Source: CAJCIY01 sp036379355 (GTDB lineage Bacteria; Actinomycetota; Actinomycetes; Mycobacteriales; CAJCIY01). Taken from it: a DNA stretch of 56,090 bases. The translations under genes were made by a program, and so were the position numbers. The notes under the pieces are model-generated. The model did no database searches. It was not told the DNA's origin and was given only the letters and a program-made list of their open reading frames with translations. Below, in pieces: positions 39,412 through 47,731 of the stretch (the first letter of the stretch is position 1; each line of letters starts with the position of its first letter). The stretch covers positions 1 to 56,090 of the forward strand of contig DASVGV010000070.1 of NCBI GenBank assembly GCA_036379355.1, given 5' to 3'.

Positions 39412-42366
39412 TCACCCGTCGGCCGGGTCCGGTCCGGGCCGGCCCGGATCCGACTCGGTGCCGCCCGACGGTGACCGGACGCCCGCGCGATCCGGCCCGG
39501 ACGGGCGTGCCGCGACCCCGTCCGGTGCGGGCGCCGTCCCTGCGTGAAGGGTGGGCGCCTGCTTGGCCGGCGCCCGTTTGGCCGGCGCCTTCTTGGCCGG
39601 CGCCCGTTTCGCGGGTGCCTTCTGCGCCGGCGCCTTGGTGGCGGGCGCCCGTTTCGCGGGTGCCTTCTTCGCCGGCGCCTTGGTGGCGGCCGGGCCGCTT
39701 CGCGCACGTGGGTCGGATTCGGGCGCGTCCGGCCCGGCCGGTACGACCGCTACGGCGGCAGGATCCGTCGGCGCGGCTCCGGCCGGCGGCGGTCCGTCCG
39801 GCGCGGGTTCGGCAGCCGGCGGCTCGGCGGGTACGTCGAGCAGCTCGAGCAGCGCATCCTCGTCCGAGACCAGATCGGGGTCGCCCTTGCCTTCCTGATG
39901 CTGCCGCCACCGCTCGGCCTGGCGGCTCTCCCGACGCCGGGCCAACAGGCCCCGCGCCTGGCCGGCGACCTTCTCCCGCTCCTTGCGGGACACCGACGAC
40001 AGGACGTCTTCGAGCAGCTGGACCGTGTCGCGGTCGCGTACCTCCTCGAGGGCCGCGTCGCGTTCGGCGAGGTAGGAGACCACGAGACGTCCGGCGTTCT
40101 GCACCCGGTGGGCGATCCGCTCCATCTCCTCGGTTGCGGCTCGCGTCGCGTCGGCCTGGGCGAGGACGGCGGCGCGAACGTCCTCGAGGGCGGTCGACGC
40201 GGCCGTACGGATCGCCTCGATCGCGTCCTGGCGCGCGGCGTCGGCCTGCTCCCCCGCGGCCGCGCGCACGGCCGCCGCCTCGCGCCGGGCATCGTCGCCG
40301 GCCGCCGCGGCCTCGCGGCGCATCTCCTCGGCGGCGGTGACGGCCTCGCGGCGCATCTCCTCGGCCGCCGAGGCTCCCAGGCGTCGCATCTCCGCCAGCG
40401 CGGCCTCGGCTGCGTCCTGCACGCTCGCCGCGGCGTCGGCGCCCTGCTCACCGAGTCGCGTCACCATCTGCTCGAGCTCCGCGCGGCCCGCTTCCCACTG
40501 GGACAATGCCGCGGCCAGATGTGCCCGGTCCTCGGCGGTTTCCGTCCGCCACGCGGACACCTCGCCCGGAAAGCCGTCGACGGCCTCGTGCAGGTCCCGC
40601 CCCAGCTCGGCAAATCGTTCCTGCACCACGGCCGCGCGTGCTGCCGACTCCTCAGCGGCCTGCATGGCGTTCTCGCGCCCGGCGAGCGCCAGCCGTTCCT
40701 GGGCCGCCAGCACGTCCGCCAGGTCTGCCCGGACCCCGGCCAGCTCCGCGCCCACGTCGACGGCCCCCGACAGCATCGGGTGGCCGGCGAGCTGGTCGAG
40801 CCGCGCGATGATCACCTCCTGGGCCTCCCGGACGCCCTCGGAGGCGGCCCGCTGGGCGCGGGAGGTCTCGGCCATCTCGGCCCGCAGGTCGGTGCGCGCT
40901 CCGGCCACGCGGTCATCCAGCGCGGAGCGCGCTTGGTCGAGGGCGTCGAGCAGGTCGGAGCGCAACGCCTCCATCCGATCGTCGAGATCGGTGAGGCGGC
41001 CCCCCGTGTCGACCAGGCTCCGGTCGAGGGCGGCGATCCCCTCGGCCAGCGCCGCGATCCGCGGTCCGTGATCCACCGGCGCGGGCGCGTCGGCGAGACG
41101 GGCCACCTCGGCCACCAGTGCCTGCACCGGGCCGGCGACGTCGGGCTGCGGACGCTCGCGCACGGCCGCGAGGAGCGACAGCAACTCGCCGGCGGTCGTT
41201 GCCATGTCGGTGCGCACGTCCAGGACCTGGTCCCGCACCGCCGCAGCGAACGCTGCCAGACGCGCGTCGAGCGACCGCTCGAGCGCGTCCGTGTCGCGAG
41301 CCTCGGCCAGGGCCGCGTGGATCCGCTGGCTGTCCTCGGCGGTGCGGTCGGCGGCCGACCGGGCCGCGGCGTCCACCGCGGCGAGCAGGGCGTCGAAGCG
41401 GACGTGGATCGTCTCCATGTCGTCGTCACCGATGCGCCCGTCCGCCAGCCGGGCGTGCAGGGAGTCCAGCCGCTCGACCACCGGCGAGAGGTCGGGCGCG
41501 ACCCACCGTTGTGACAGCGCCTCCACCCGCTCTTCGAGACGCGCGACGGCCGGGCTTGCATCCGCCTCCGTCAGCCCTCGGGCAACCGCGTCGAGCCGCT
41601 CCTCGAGCCGGGCGAGGCCGGACGTCGCGCCCGGGTCGGGCAGCAGGTCCTGCAGCAGGTCGAGCCGCTCGTGCACCGGTGCGAGATCGCGTCGCGCGTC
41701 GCTGCGGGCGATGCTGTCGACCATCTCGTCGAGCCGCCGGTCCACCGCCGCGAGCCGGTCGGCCAGTGGTTGGGGGTCCGGCGCCGACCGGGCGGACATC
41801 TCCTCGGCCAGCGCCTGGATCGCCGCCTGGGTCTCGGCGGTGCGCGCCGACAGCTCGCCGGCCAGCGTCGTGCGTACGTAGTCCAGGGCGTCGGCCAGGT
41901 CCTCGCGCAGCGCGTCGATGTCGTCACGCCGGCGCGGACCGCCGTCGGCCTGCTCGCCGGCGGGCCCCCGCAGGTCGGCCAGCTGCGCCCGCAGGTCCTC
42001 GAGGGACGTCCGCGCCGTCGACGCCTGGTCCCGCGCGAGCGCCTCGAGCCGGTCAGCGAGGCCGTCGAGCGCGTCCTCCAGGGCGGCCAGTCGCACCTCG
42101 ACGCCGTCCCCGTCGGCCCCGCCCACGCGGTCTCCGACCTCCGCACCGACGGCACGGGTGATGGACGGTACGGCGCCCGCGACCGCACTCGCGACGGCCT
42201 CGGACACGAGGGCGGGCAGAACCGTCGCAACGGCTCTGCCCACAGCGTCCTCGACCTGCGCGGCCGTGAGCCCGCTGTCCACCTCGTCCTGCAGGTCCCG
42301 GAGGCGGGCGTAGAGGTCGTTGCGGCCGGCCTGCGGATCAGCGGCCGCCGAGGGGTCGTCGCTCAC
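39412..42366 (-). CDS. Large coiled-coil protein with Lys/Ala/Pro repeat tail
   Basis: The protein has 984 residues. Start GTG 42366 has GAGGAG upstream. The body is a long alternation of charged and Ala/Leu heptads (LAALEDALDGLADRLEALAR; RLEERVEALSQRW), with repeated AAEEMRREA units near 680-740 (YGAD-like ATP motifs absent), typical of continuous coiled coil. The C-terminal segment is acidic/Pro-rich and then a run of A(K/T/Q)(K/R/Q)AP pentapeptides (about 893-939), as in histone H1-like DNA-binding tails. No membrane helix or signal is visible. I do not recognise it; a cytoskeletal, polarity or nucleoid-associated role is possible. It is upstream of the whiB2 promoter and 61 bp downstream of fbiC. 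Confidence 0.8.
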   Translation of the reverse strand: MSDDPSAAADPQAGRNDLYARLRDLQDEVDSGLTAAQVEDAVGRAVATVLPALVSEAVASAVAGAVPSITRAVGAEVGDRVGGADGDGVEVRLAALEDALDGLADRLEALARDQASTARTSLEDLRAQLADLRGPAGEQADGGPRRRDDIDALREDLADALDYVRTTLAGELSARTAETQAAIQALAEEMSARSAPDPQPLADRLAAVDRRLDEMVDSIARSDARRDLAPVHERLDLLQDLLPDPGATSGLARLEERLDAVARGLTEADASPAVARLEERVEALSQRWVAPDLSPVVERLDSLHARLADGRIGDDDMETIHVRFDALLAAVDAAARSAADRTAEDSQRIHAALAEARDTDALERSLDARLAAFAAAVRDQVLDVRTDMATTAGELLSLLAAVRERPQPDVAGPVQALVAEVARLADAPAPVDHGPRIAALAEGIAALDRSLVDTGGRLTDLDDRMEALRSDLLDALDQARSALDDRVAGARTDLRAEMAETSRAQRAASEGVREAQEVIIARLDQLAGHPMLSGAVDVGAELAGVRADLADVLAAQERLALAGRENAMQAAEESAARAAVVQERFAELGRDLHEAVDGFPGEVSAWRTETAEDRAHLAAALSQWEAGRAELEQMVTRLGEQGADAAASVQDAAEAALAEMRRLGASAAEEMRREAVTAAEEMRREAAAAGDDARREAAAVRAAAGEQADAARQDAIEAIRTAASTALEDVRAAVLAQADATRAATEEMERIAHRVQNAGRLVVSYLAERDAALEEVRDRDTVQLLEDVLSSVSRKEREKVAGQARGLLARRRESRQAERWRQHQEGKGDPDLVSDEDALLELLDVPAEPPAAEPAPDGPPPAGAAPTDPAAVAVVPAGPDAPESDPRARSGPAATKAPAKKAPAKRAPATKAPAQKAPAKRAPAKKAPAKRAPAKQAPTLHAGTAPAPDGVAARPSGPDRAGVRSPSGGTESDPGRPGPDPADG
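39548..39690. repeat. 15-bp tandem repeats encoding A-K-K/R-A-P pentapeptides
   Basis: About nine 15-bp units alternate between codings for AKKAP, AKRAP, ATKAP and AQKAP in the C-terminal tail of the coiled-coil gene. On the plus strand they read as repeated TTGGCCGGCGCC-like blocks. The array is prone to slippage and is likely to vary among strains. Confidence 0.8.
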
Positions 42367-42427
42367 GCGCTGCTCCTCGCCTCGCTGTCGGGGACGCCGC
42401 GAGTGTAGGGCGAGCGCCGCGCCGAGA

Positions 42428-44962
42428 TCAGGAGGCGACGAGCGGAAGGGACGTGCGTCGTGGAGCCGGCGAGCCGTAGGTCGTCGTACGTTCCCGGACC
42501 GGGCGTCCGATGCCACCGGCGATCTCCGTCAGCTCGGCGACGGTCTTCGCCGACCCGTACTGCGAGCCCGCCATGCGGCTGATCGTCTCCTCCATCAGGG
42601 TCCCGCCGAGGTCGTCCGCGCCGGCGCGCAGCATCGTGCGGGTCCCCTCGACGCCGAGCTTCACCCAGGACGTCTGGACGTGGTCGATCTTGCCGTGCAG
42701 CAGGATGCGCGCCATCGCGTGCACGACCCGGTTCTCCCGCAGGGTCGGCCCGGGGCGGCTGACCCCGGCGAGGTACAGCGGAGCGCTGGTGTGCACGAAC
42801 GGCAGCGGCACGAACTCGGTGAACCCGCCCGTCTCGTCCTGGATCCGGCCGAGGAGCCGGAGATGGGCCAGCCAGTGGGCGGGTGTGTCGACGTGTCCGT
42901 ACATCATCGTGGCGCTCGACCGGAGCCCGACGCGGTGCGCGGCCGTGACGATCTCGACCCAGGTGGCGGCCGGCAGCTTTCCCTTGGTCAGCACCCAGCG
43001 CACCTCGTCGTCGAGGATCTCCGCGGCGGTGCCGGGGATCGTGTCGACACCCGCTTCCTTCGCGGCGGTGAGGAAGTCGGCGTACGACAGGCCCGTGCGG
43101 GTGGCGCCGTTGACGATCTCCATCGGGCTGTACGCGTGCAGGTGGATCTCCGGCACCCGCTCCTTCACGGCGCGCGCCAGCGCGAAGTACGCGGTTCCCG
43201 GCAGGTCGGGGTGGATGCCTCCCTGCATGCAGATCTCGGTGGCGCCGAGGTTCCAGGCCTCCTCGGCCCGGTCGGCGACCTGGTCCAGCGACAGCGTGTA
43301 GGCGTCGGCGTCGGTGCGCCGCTGCGCGAACGCGCAGAACCGGCAGCCCGTGTAGCAGACGTTGGTGAAGTTGATGTTGCGGTTGACGACGTAGGTCACG
43401 TCGTCGCCGTCGGTCGCGCGGCGCAGGTCATCGGCGATCCGGCACACCTCGTCGAGCGCGGGACCGTCGGCATGCAGCAGGGCCAGCGCCTGGTCGTCGG
43501 TCAGCCGCGACGGGTCCCGCTCGGCCTGGTGCAGGGCAGCCGCCACCTCGCGGTCGGCGAAGACTGGAGCCGCCGATGTGCCTGCCGCCAGGCGGTTTCC
43601 GACGGTCTCGGCGATCGCCGCCCAGTCCCCGTAGACCGCGTCGAAGTCGGACCGCTTGTCACTGCTGCGGCCCTCGGTGTCGATGGCCGTGTGCAGGTCG
43701 GTCCGGCCGGTTGCGACCAGCCCACCGTCTGGCTCCTGCCACTGCCGGCCCACCGGGCGGACGTCGGCGGCGAGCCCGCGGTCGTCGGCGAGTGCCGCGA
43801 CGTGACCGGCCAGGCGCGGATCGAGCCAGGGCTCGCGCAGGTACGGCGGGTGCGCGGCCAGCCGCTCGGTCAGGGTGAACCCCGCCGCGGCGGTCCACGC
43901 GGCCAGGTCGTCGAGCTGCGGCCAGGGCCGCTCGGGGTTCACGTGGTCCGGGGTGAGGGGCGAGACGCCGCCGAGGTCGTCGATGCCCGCCGCGAGCAGC
44001 GCGGCAACGTCGGCCGGGTCGACGAGGTTGGGCGGTGCCTGGACGCGGACCTGCGGGCCGAGCAGCACACGGGCGACCGCGACCGCGGCGAGGTGCTCCT
44101 CGCGGTCGGCGTCGTCGCGGTGCCGGGCCGCGGTGTCCGGCTTGGCCCGGAAGTTCTGGACGATCACTTCCTGCACGTGGCCGTAGCGGCGGGCGGACGC
44201 GCGGATGTCGAACAGCGACTGCGCCAGCTCGTCCCGGGTCTCACCGATGCCGACCAGAACACCGGTGGTGAACGGAACGGCCGACCGGCCGGCGTCCTCC
44301 AGGACGCGCAGGCGTACCGCCGGGTCCTTGTCGGGGCTGCCGAAGTGCACCTCGCCCGGAGTCTCGAACAGCCGGCGGCTGGAGGTCTCGAGCATCAGCC
44401 CCATCGACGGCGCCACCGGCTTGAGCCGCTGCAGGTCCTGCCACGACATCACCCCCGGGTTCAGGTGCGGCAGCAGCCCGGTCTCCTCCAGCACCGCGAC
44501 GGCGGCGGCCCGGACGTAGGCGAGGGTCGAGTCGTAGCCGGCCTCGTCGAGCCACTGTCGCGCCTGCGGCCAGCGGTCCTCGGGCCGGTCGCCCAGCGTG
44601 AACAGCGCCTCCTTGCACCCGAGCGCCGCGCCCCGCCGGGCGATGTCGAGGACCTCGTCGAGCGACAGGTACGGCGCGGGGACCTTGGCCGGCGCCACCG
44701 CGAACGTGCAGTAGTGGCAGCGGTCCCGGCACAGGCGGGTCAGCGGCACGAACACCTTGCGGCTGTAGGTGACCGTCCCCGGGCGGCCCAACGCGACCAG
44801 CCCGGCGTCGCGCACGCGGGCCGCGGACGACATCAGATCCGTGAGGTCCTCGCCGCGAGCGGCCAGGAGCACCGCCGCCTCCGTCACGTCGAGCGAGGAC
44901 GCGTCCCGGGCACGGCGCAGCGCCCGGCGCATCGCCGAGACGCTCGGCGCGTCCGTACCCAT
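42428..44962 (-). CDS. fbiC: FO synthase (fused CofG/CofH)
   Basis: The protein has 844 residues and makes FO, the deazaflavin core of F420, from a pyrimidine precursor and tyrosine. Two radical-SAM domains each hold a CxxxCxxC cluster: C78-x3-C82-x2-C85 (LCRDRCHYC) in the CofG half, and C536-x3-C540-x2-C543 (CYTGCRFC) in the CofH half. FIG-type features FTLGDRPE and TSWVKLG are typical. This is the fused form used by actinobacteria. It diverges from fbiA, 59 bp away; a TAGTGT hexamer 7 nt before the ATG suggests a leaderless message. Confidence 0.96.
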   Translation of the reverse strand: MGTDAPSVSAMRRALRRARDASSLDVTEAAVLLAARGEDLTDLMSSAARVRDAGLVALGRPGTVTYSRKVFVPLTRLCRDRCHYCTFAVAPAKVPAPYLSLDEVLDIARRGAALGCKEALFTLGDRPEDRWPQARQWLDEAGYDSTLAYVRAAAVAVLEETGLLPHLNPGVMSWQDLQRLKPVAPSMGLMLETSSRRLFETPGEVHFGSPDKDPAVRLRVLEDAGRSAVPFTTGVLVGIGETRDELAQSLFDIRASARRYGHVQEVIVQNFRAKPDTAARHRDDADREEHLAAVAVARVLLGPQVRVQAPPNLVDPADVAALLAAGIDDLGGVSPLTPDHVNPERPWPQLDDLAAWTAAAGFTLTERLAAHPPYLREPWLDPRLAGHVAALADDRGLAADVRPVGRQWQEPDGGLVATGRTDLHTAIDTEGRSSDKRSDFDAVYGDWAAIAETVGNRLAAGTSAAPVFADREVAAALHQAERDPSRLTDDQALALLHADGPALDEVCRIADDLRRATDGDDVTYVVNRNINFTNVCYTGCRFCAFAQRRTDADAYTLSLDQVADRAEEAWNLGATEICMQGGIHPDLPGTAYFALARAVKERVPEIHLHAYSPMEIVNGATRTGLSYADFLTAAKEAGVDTIPGTAAEILDDEVRWVLTKGKLPAATWVEIVTAAHRVGLRSSATMMYGHVDTPAHWLAHLRLLGRIQDETGGFTEFVPLPFVHTSAPLYLAGVSRPGPTLRENRVVHAMARILLHGKIDHVQTSWVKLGVEGTRTMLRAGADDLGGTLMEETISRMAGSQYGSAKTVAELTEIAGGIGRPVRERTTTYGSPAPRRTSLPLVAS

Positions 44963-44969
44963 GCCGGTG

Positions 44970-44975
44970 ACACTA
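44970..44975 (-). promoter_or_regulatory. -10 hexamer TAGTGT of fbiC (leaderless)
   Basis: TAGTGT (minus) lies 7 nt before the fbiC ATG. The longer string TAGTGTCACCG is shared with the manB promoter. Confidence 0.5.
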
Positions 44976-45021
44976 CGGGCGGCCGTGAGCGAGACCCAGC
45001 CGGGGTGCGAGGATCGAGCCC

Positions 45022-45972
45022 GTGCGGATCACGGCGCTCGCGGGCGGCATCGGCGGCGCCCGGTTCCTGCGCGGGCTGCTCGCGGCCGAACCCGCGGCCG
45101 AGGTGACGGCGATCGTCAACACCGGCGACGACATCACCCTGCACGGGCTGCGGGTCTGCCCGGACCTCGACACCGTCATGTACACACTCGGCGGCGGCAT
45201 CTCGGCCGAGCGCGGCTGGGGGCGGGAGGGCGAGACCTTCGCCGTCCGCGACGAGCTGGCCGCGTACGGCGTCGGCCCGGCGTGGTTCGGGCTCGGCGAC
45301 CGCGATCTCGCCACCCACCTCATCCGTACCCAGCTGCTCGACGCCGGGCAGTCGCTGACCGACGTCACCGCCGCCCTGTGCGAACGCTGGCAACCGGGGC
45401 TCACCCTGCTCCCGATGAGCGACGACCGGGTCGAGACGCACGTCGTGGTCGACGATCCCGAGTCCGGCGAGCGCCGGGCGATCCACTTCCAGGAGTGGTG
45501 GGTGCGCCACCAGGCGGCGCTCCCGGCCCACGACATCGTCGCCGTCGGGGCAGACGCCGCAGCACCGACAACCGCTGTCCTGCAGGCGATCTCGGCGGCG
45601 GACGTGATCCTGCTGCCGCCGTCGAACCCGGTGGTCAGCATCGGCACGGTCCTCGCCGTACCCGGTGTACGCGACGCGCTGCTGGCCGCGGCTGCCCCGA
45701 TCGTCGGCGTCTCGCCGATCATCGGCGGCAGCCCCGTCCGCGGCATGGCCGACGCCTGCCTCACCGCCATCGGCGTCGAGACCAGCGCCCAGGCCGTCGC
45801 CGCGCACTACGGGGCGCGGTCGCGCGGCGGGCTGCTCGACGGGTGGCTCGTGGACAGCACCGACGACGGCGCCGCGGTCGACGGGCTCGTCGTCAAGGCC
45901 GTACCGCTGTGGATGACCGATGTCGAGGCCACCGCCGACATGGCCCGCGCCGCGCTGGCCCTGGCGAAGTAG
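45022..45972 (+). CDS. fbiA: 2-phospho-L-lactate (phosphoenolpyruvate) transferase
   Basis: The protein has 316 residues. It joins the lactyl/enolpyruvyl-PP-guanosine donor to FO, making dehydro-F420-0 or F420-0. It starts with the typical ITALAGGIGGARFLRGL, followed by NTGDDITLHGLRVCPDLDTVMYTL and LPPSNPVVSIGTVLAVP. GTG 45022 is the start; an extended -10-like TGC-GAGGAT lies 7 nt upstream. It is directly followed by fbiB (stop TAG at 45970-45972, next ATG at 45973), showing an fbiAB operon. Confidence 0.96.
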   Translation: MRITALAGGIGGARFLRGLLAAEPAAEVTAIVNTGDDITLHGLRVCPDLDTVMYTLGGGISAERGWGREGETFAVRDELAAYGVGPAWFGLGDRDLATHLIRTQLLDAGQSLTDVTAALCERWQPGLTLLPMSDDRVETHVVVDDPESGERRAIHFQEWWVRHQAALPAHDIVAVGADAAAPTTAVLQAISAADVILLPPSNPVVSIGTVLAVPGVRDALLAAAAPIVGVSPIIGGSPVRGMADACLTAIGVETSAQAVAAHYGARSRGGLLDGWLVDSTDDGAAVDGLVVKAVPLWMTDVEATADMARAALALAK

Positions 45973-47295
45973 ATGCTGCCCGACGCGGTCGGCGGCGTGA
46001 CCCTGCGCCCCGTCACGGGCCTGCCCGACATCCGGCCGGGCGACGACCTGGCCACCCTGCTCGCCGATGCGGCCCGCGTCCAGGACGGCGACGTGCTGGT
46101 CGTGACGAGCAAGGTGGTCTCCAAGGCGGAAGGCGCGCTGCATCGTGTGGCGCCCGGCGAGGACCGCGAGACCGCGCGACAGCGGGCCATCGACGAGGAG
46201 ACCGTCGCGGTCGTCGCCGAGCGCGGACGCACCCGCATCAGCCGTACTCGGCACGGATTCGTGCTCGCCTCCGCCGGTGTGGATGCCAGCAACGTCCACG
46301 CCGACGAGATCGCGCTGCTGCCCCGCGACCCGGACGCCTCCGCCCGGCAGCTGCGGGCGCGGATCCAGGCGGCGGCGGGCGTCAGGGTCGGCGTCGTGCT
46401 GACCGACACGTTCGGCCGCCCCTGGCGGTACGGGCTCACCGACGTCGCGCTGGGCGTGGCCGGGCTCGCTCCGATCGTCGACCTGAAGGGCCGCGTCGAC
46501 CCGTACGGGCTGGCGCTGGAGATGACCGAGACGGCGCTCGCGGACGCCGTCGCCGGCGCGGCCGACCTGGTCAAGGGAAAGCTCGGCGGCATCGCCGCGG
46601 CCGTCGTGACCGGCCTGGGGGCCTGGGTGACCGACGAGGACGGTCCGGGTGCTGCGCGGCTGGTGCGGCCGCTCGAGGAGGACATGTTCGCGCTCGGCCA
46701 TCGCGAGGCGATGGCCGCCGCGGTCGCGAACCGGCGCACGGTGCGCGCGTTTCTCGACAAGCCGGTGCCGGAGTCCCTGCTGCACAAGGGAATTGCCGCC
46801 GCGGTGACGGCACCGGCACCGCATCACACGACGCCGTGGCGGTTCGTCGTCGTCCGGGAGCGGCGGCAGCAGCTGCTGGAGGCGATGGCCGAGCGGTGGG
46901 CTGCGGATCTGCGGGCGGACGGGTTCTCGGACGAGTCCGTACGTCGGCGGCTGCGGCGCGGCGAGGTGCTGCGCGGCGCGCCCGAGATCGTCGTGCCCGT
47001 GCTCGTCCGCGACGGCGCGCACGACTACCCCGACGCGCGCCGGAGGGGCGCCGAGGAGCGGATGTTCGTGGTCGCGATGGGGGCGGCCGTGCAGTCGCTG
47101 CTGGTGGCGCTCGCGGCCGAGGGTCTCGGGTCGTGCTGGGTGTCCTCGACGCTGTTCTGCCCCGACGTGGTCCGGGCGGTGCTGGACCTGCCGGACGACC
47201 ATGAACCGTGCGGCGCCGTCGGTATCGGGTGGCCGGCCGAGCCGCCGCCGGGCCGCGCCGCCCGCGACGCGGCGGACTTCACCGTCCTGCGCTGA
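45973..47295 (+). CDS. fbiB: F420:gamma-L-glutamyl ligase / reductase fusion
   Basis: The protein has 440 residues in two domains. The N-terminal CofE-like ligase (about 1-245; VVTSKVVSKAEGALHR, RTRHGFVLASAGVDASNV, VLTDTFGRPWRYGLTDVALG) adds glutamates to F420-0. The C-terminal nitroreductase-like FMN domain (about 246-440; RRTVRAFLDKPVPESLLHKG, APHHTTPWRFVVV, EERMFVVAMGAAVQSLLVALAAEGLGSCW) reduces dehydro-F420. The whole F420 tail assembly is thus encoded here. It follows fbiA without a gap. Confidence 0.95.
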   Translation: MLPDAVGGVTLRPVTGLPDIRPGDDLATLLADAARVQDGDVLVVTSKVVSKAEGALHRVAPGEDRETARQRAIDEETVAVVAERGRTRISRTRHGFVLASAGVDASNVHADEIALLPRDPDASARQLRARIQAAAGVRVGVVLTDTFGRPWRYGLTDVALGVAGLAPIVDLKGRVDPYGLALEMTETALADAVAGAADLVKGKLGGIAAAVVTGLGAWVTDEDGPGAARLVRPLEEDMFALGHREAMAAAVANRRTVRAFLDKPVPESLLHKGIAAAVTAPAPHHTTPWRFVVVRERRQQLLEAMAERWAADLRADGFSDESVRRRLRRGEVLRGAPEIVVPVLVRDGAHDYPDARRRGAEERMFVVAMGAAVQSLLVALAAEGLGSCWVSSTLFCPDVVRAVLDLPDDHEPCGAVGIGWPAEPPPGRAARDAADFTVLR

Positions 47296-47346
47296 GGCGA
47301 CGCGCCACGGCCGCACGCCGAGTGGGCCGTATGCCGAGGCCGCGCC

Positions 47347-47352
47347 TATCCT
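47347..47352 (+). promoter_or_regulatory. -10 hexamer TATCCT of the small membrane protein gene
   Basis: TATCCT ends 8 nt before the GTG at 47361, and no SD is seen, consistent with a leaderless message. Confidence 0.4.
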
Positions 47353-47360
47353 CTCCCGTC

Positions 47361-47717
47361 GTGGCCCCGTCCAAGTTGAGCAAGCGCGAGATGCGGGACC
47401 TGCGGCGCCTGCGGCGCGAGGAGGCCCAGCTGCGCGCCCGCCGCAAGCGGTTCTGGCTGAACATGGGCGTCATCGGCGGCGCCATCGTGGTCGCGATCAT
47501 CGTGCTGGGCCTGGTCGCCCTGTCGATCCACGAGCGCGGCGGCTCCGCCAAGCCGAAGCCGTCGACGAGCGCGTCGACGAGCGGCAGTCCCGCCCCGACG
47601 ACCTCGGGCAGCGCGACGTCACCGGCCGCGACCGCCTCGGGCGGTGCGACCAGCCCGGCCACCGTGGCGACGTCACCCGCACCCACACCGAAGGCCAGCG
47701 GGTCGCCTGCCCGCTGA
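47361..47717 (+). CDS. Small membrane protein with Ser/Thr/Pro-rich tail
   Basis: The protein has 118 residues from the GTG at 47361. A highly basic cytoplasmic N-terminus (KLSKREMRDLRRLRREEAQLRARRKRFW) is followed by one membrane helix (MGVIGGAIVVAIIVLGLVAL, about 35-54) and an extracytoplasmic low-complexity tail of Ser, Thr, Ala and Pro, likely O-mannosylated if the organism does that. No enzyme domain. It converges on the GDP-mannose pyrophosphorylase gene, 14 bp away. Function is unknown. Confidence 0.68.
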   Translation: MAPSKLSKREMRDLRRLRREEAQLRARRKRFWLNMGVIGGAIVVAIIVLGLVALSIHERGGSAKPKPSTSASTSGSPAPTTSGSATSPAATASGGATSPATVATSPAPTPKASGSPAR

Positions 47718-47731
47718 CCGGGCGCCACGGG

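Noticed and set aside
39548..39690. CRISPR-like array in the repeats
   Set aside because: Units are 15 bp, contiguous, and in frame coding for AKKAP; there are no spacers.
42320..45106. 928-codon plus-strand frame opposite fbiC
   Set aside because: It is the antisense shadow of fbiC and spans the fbiC-fbiA promoter region; no family features.
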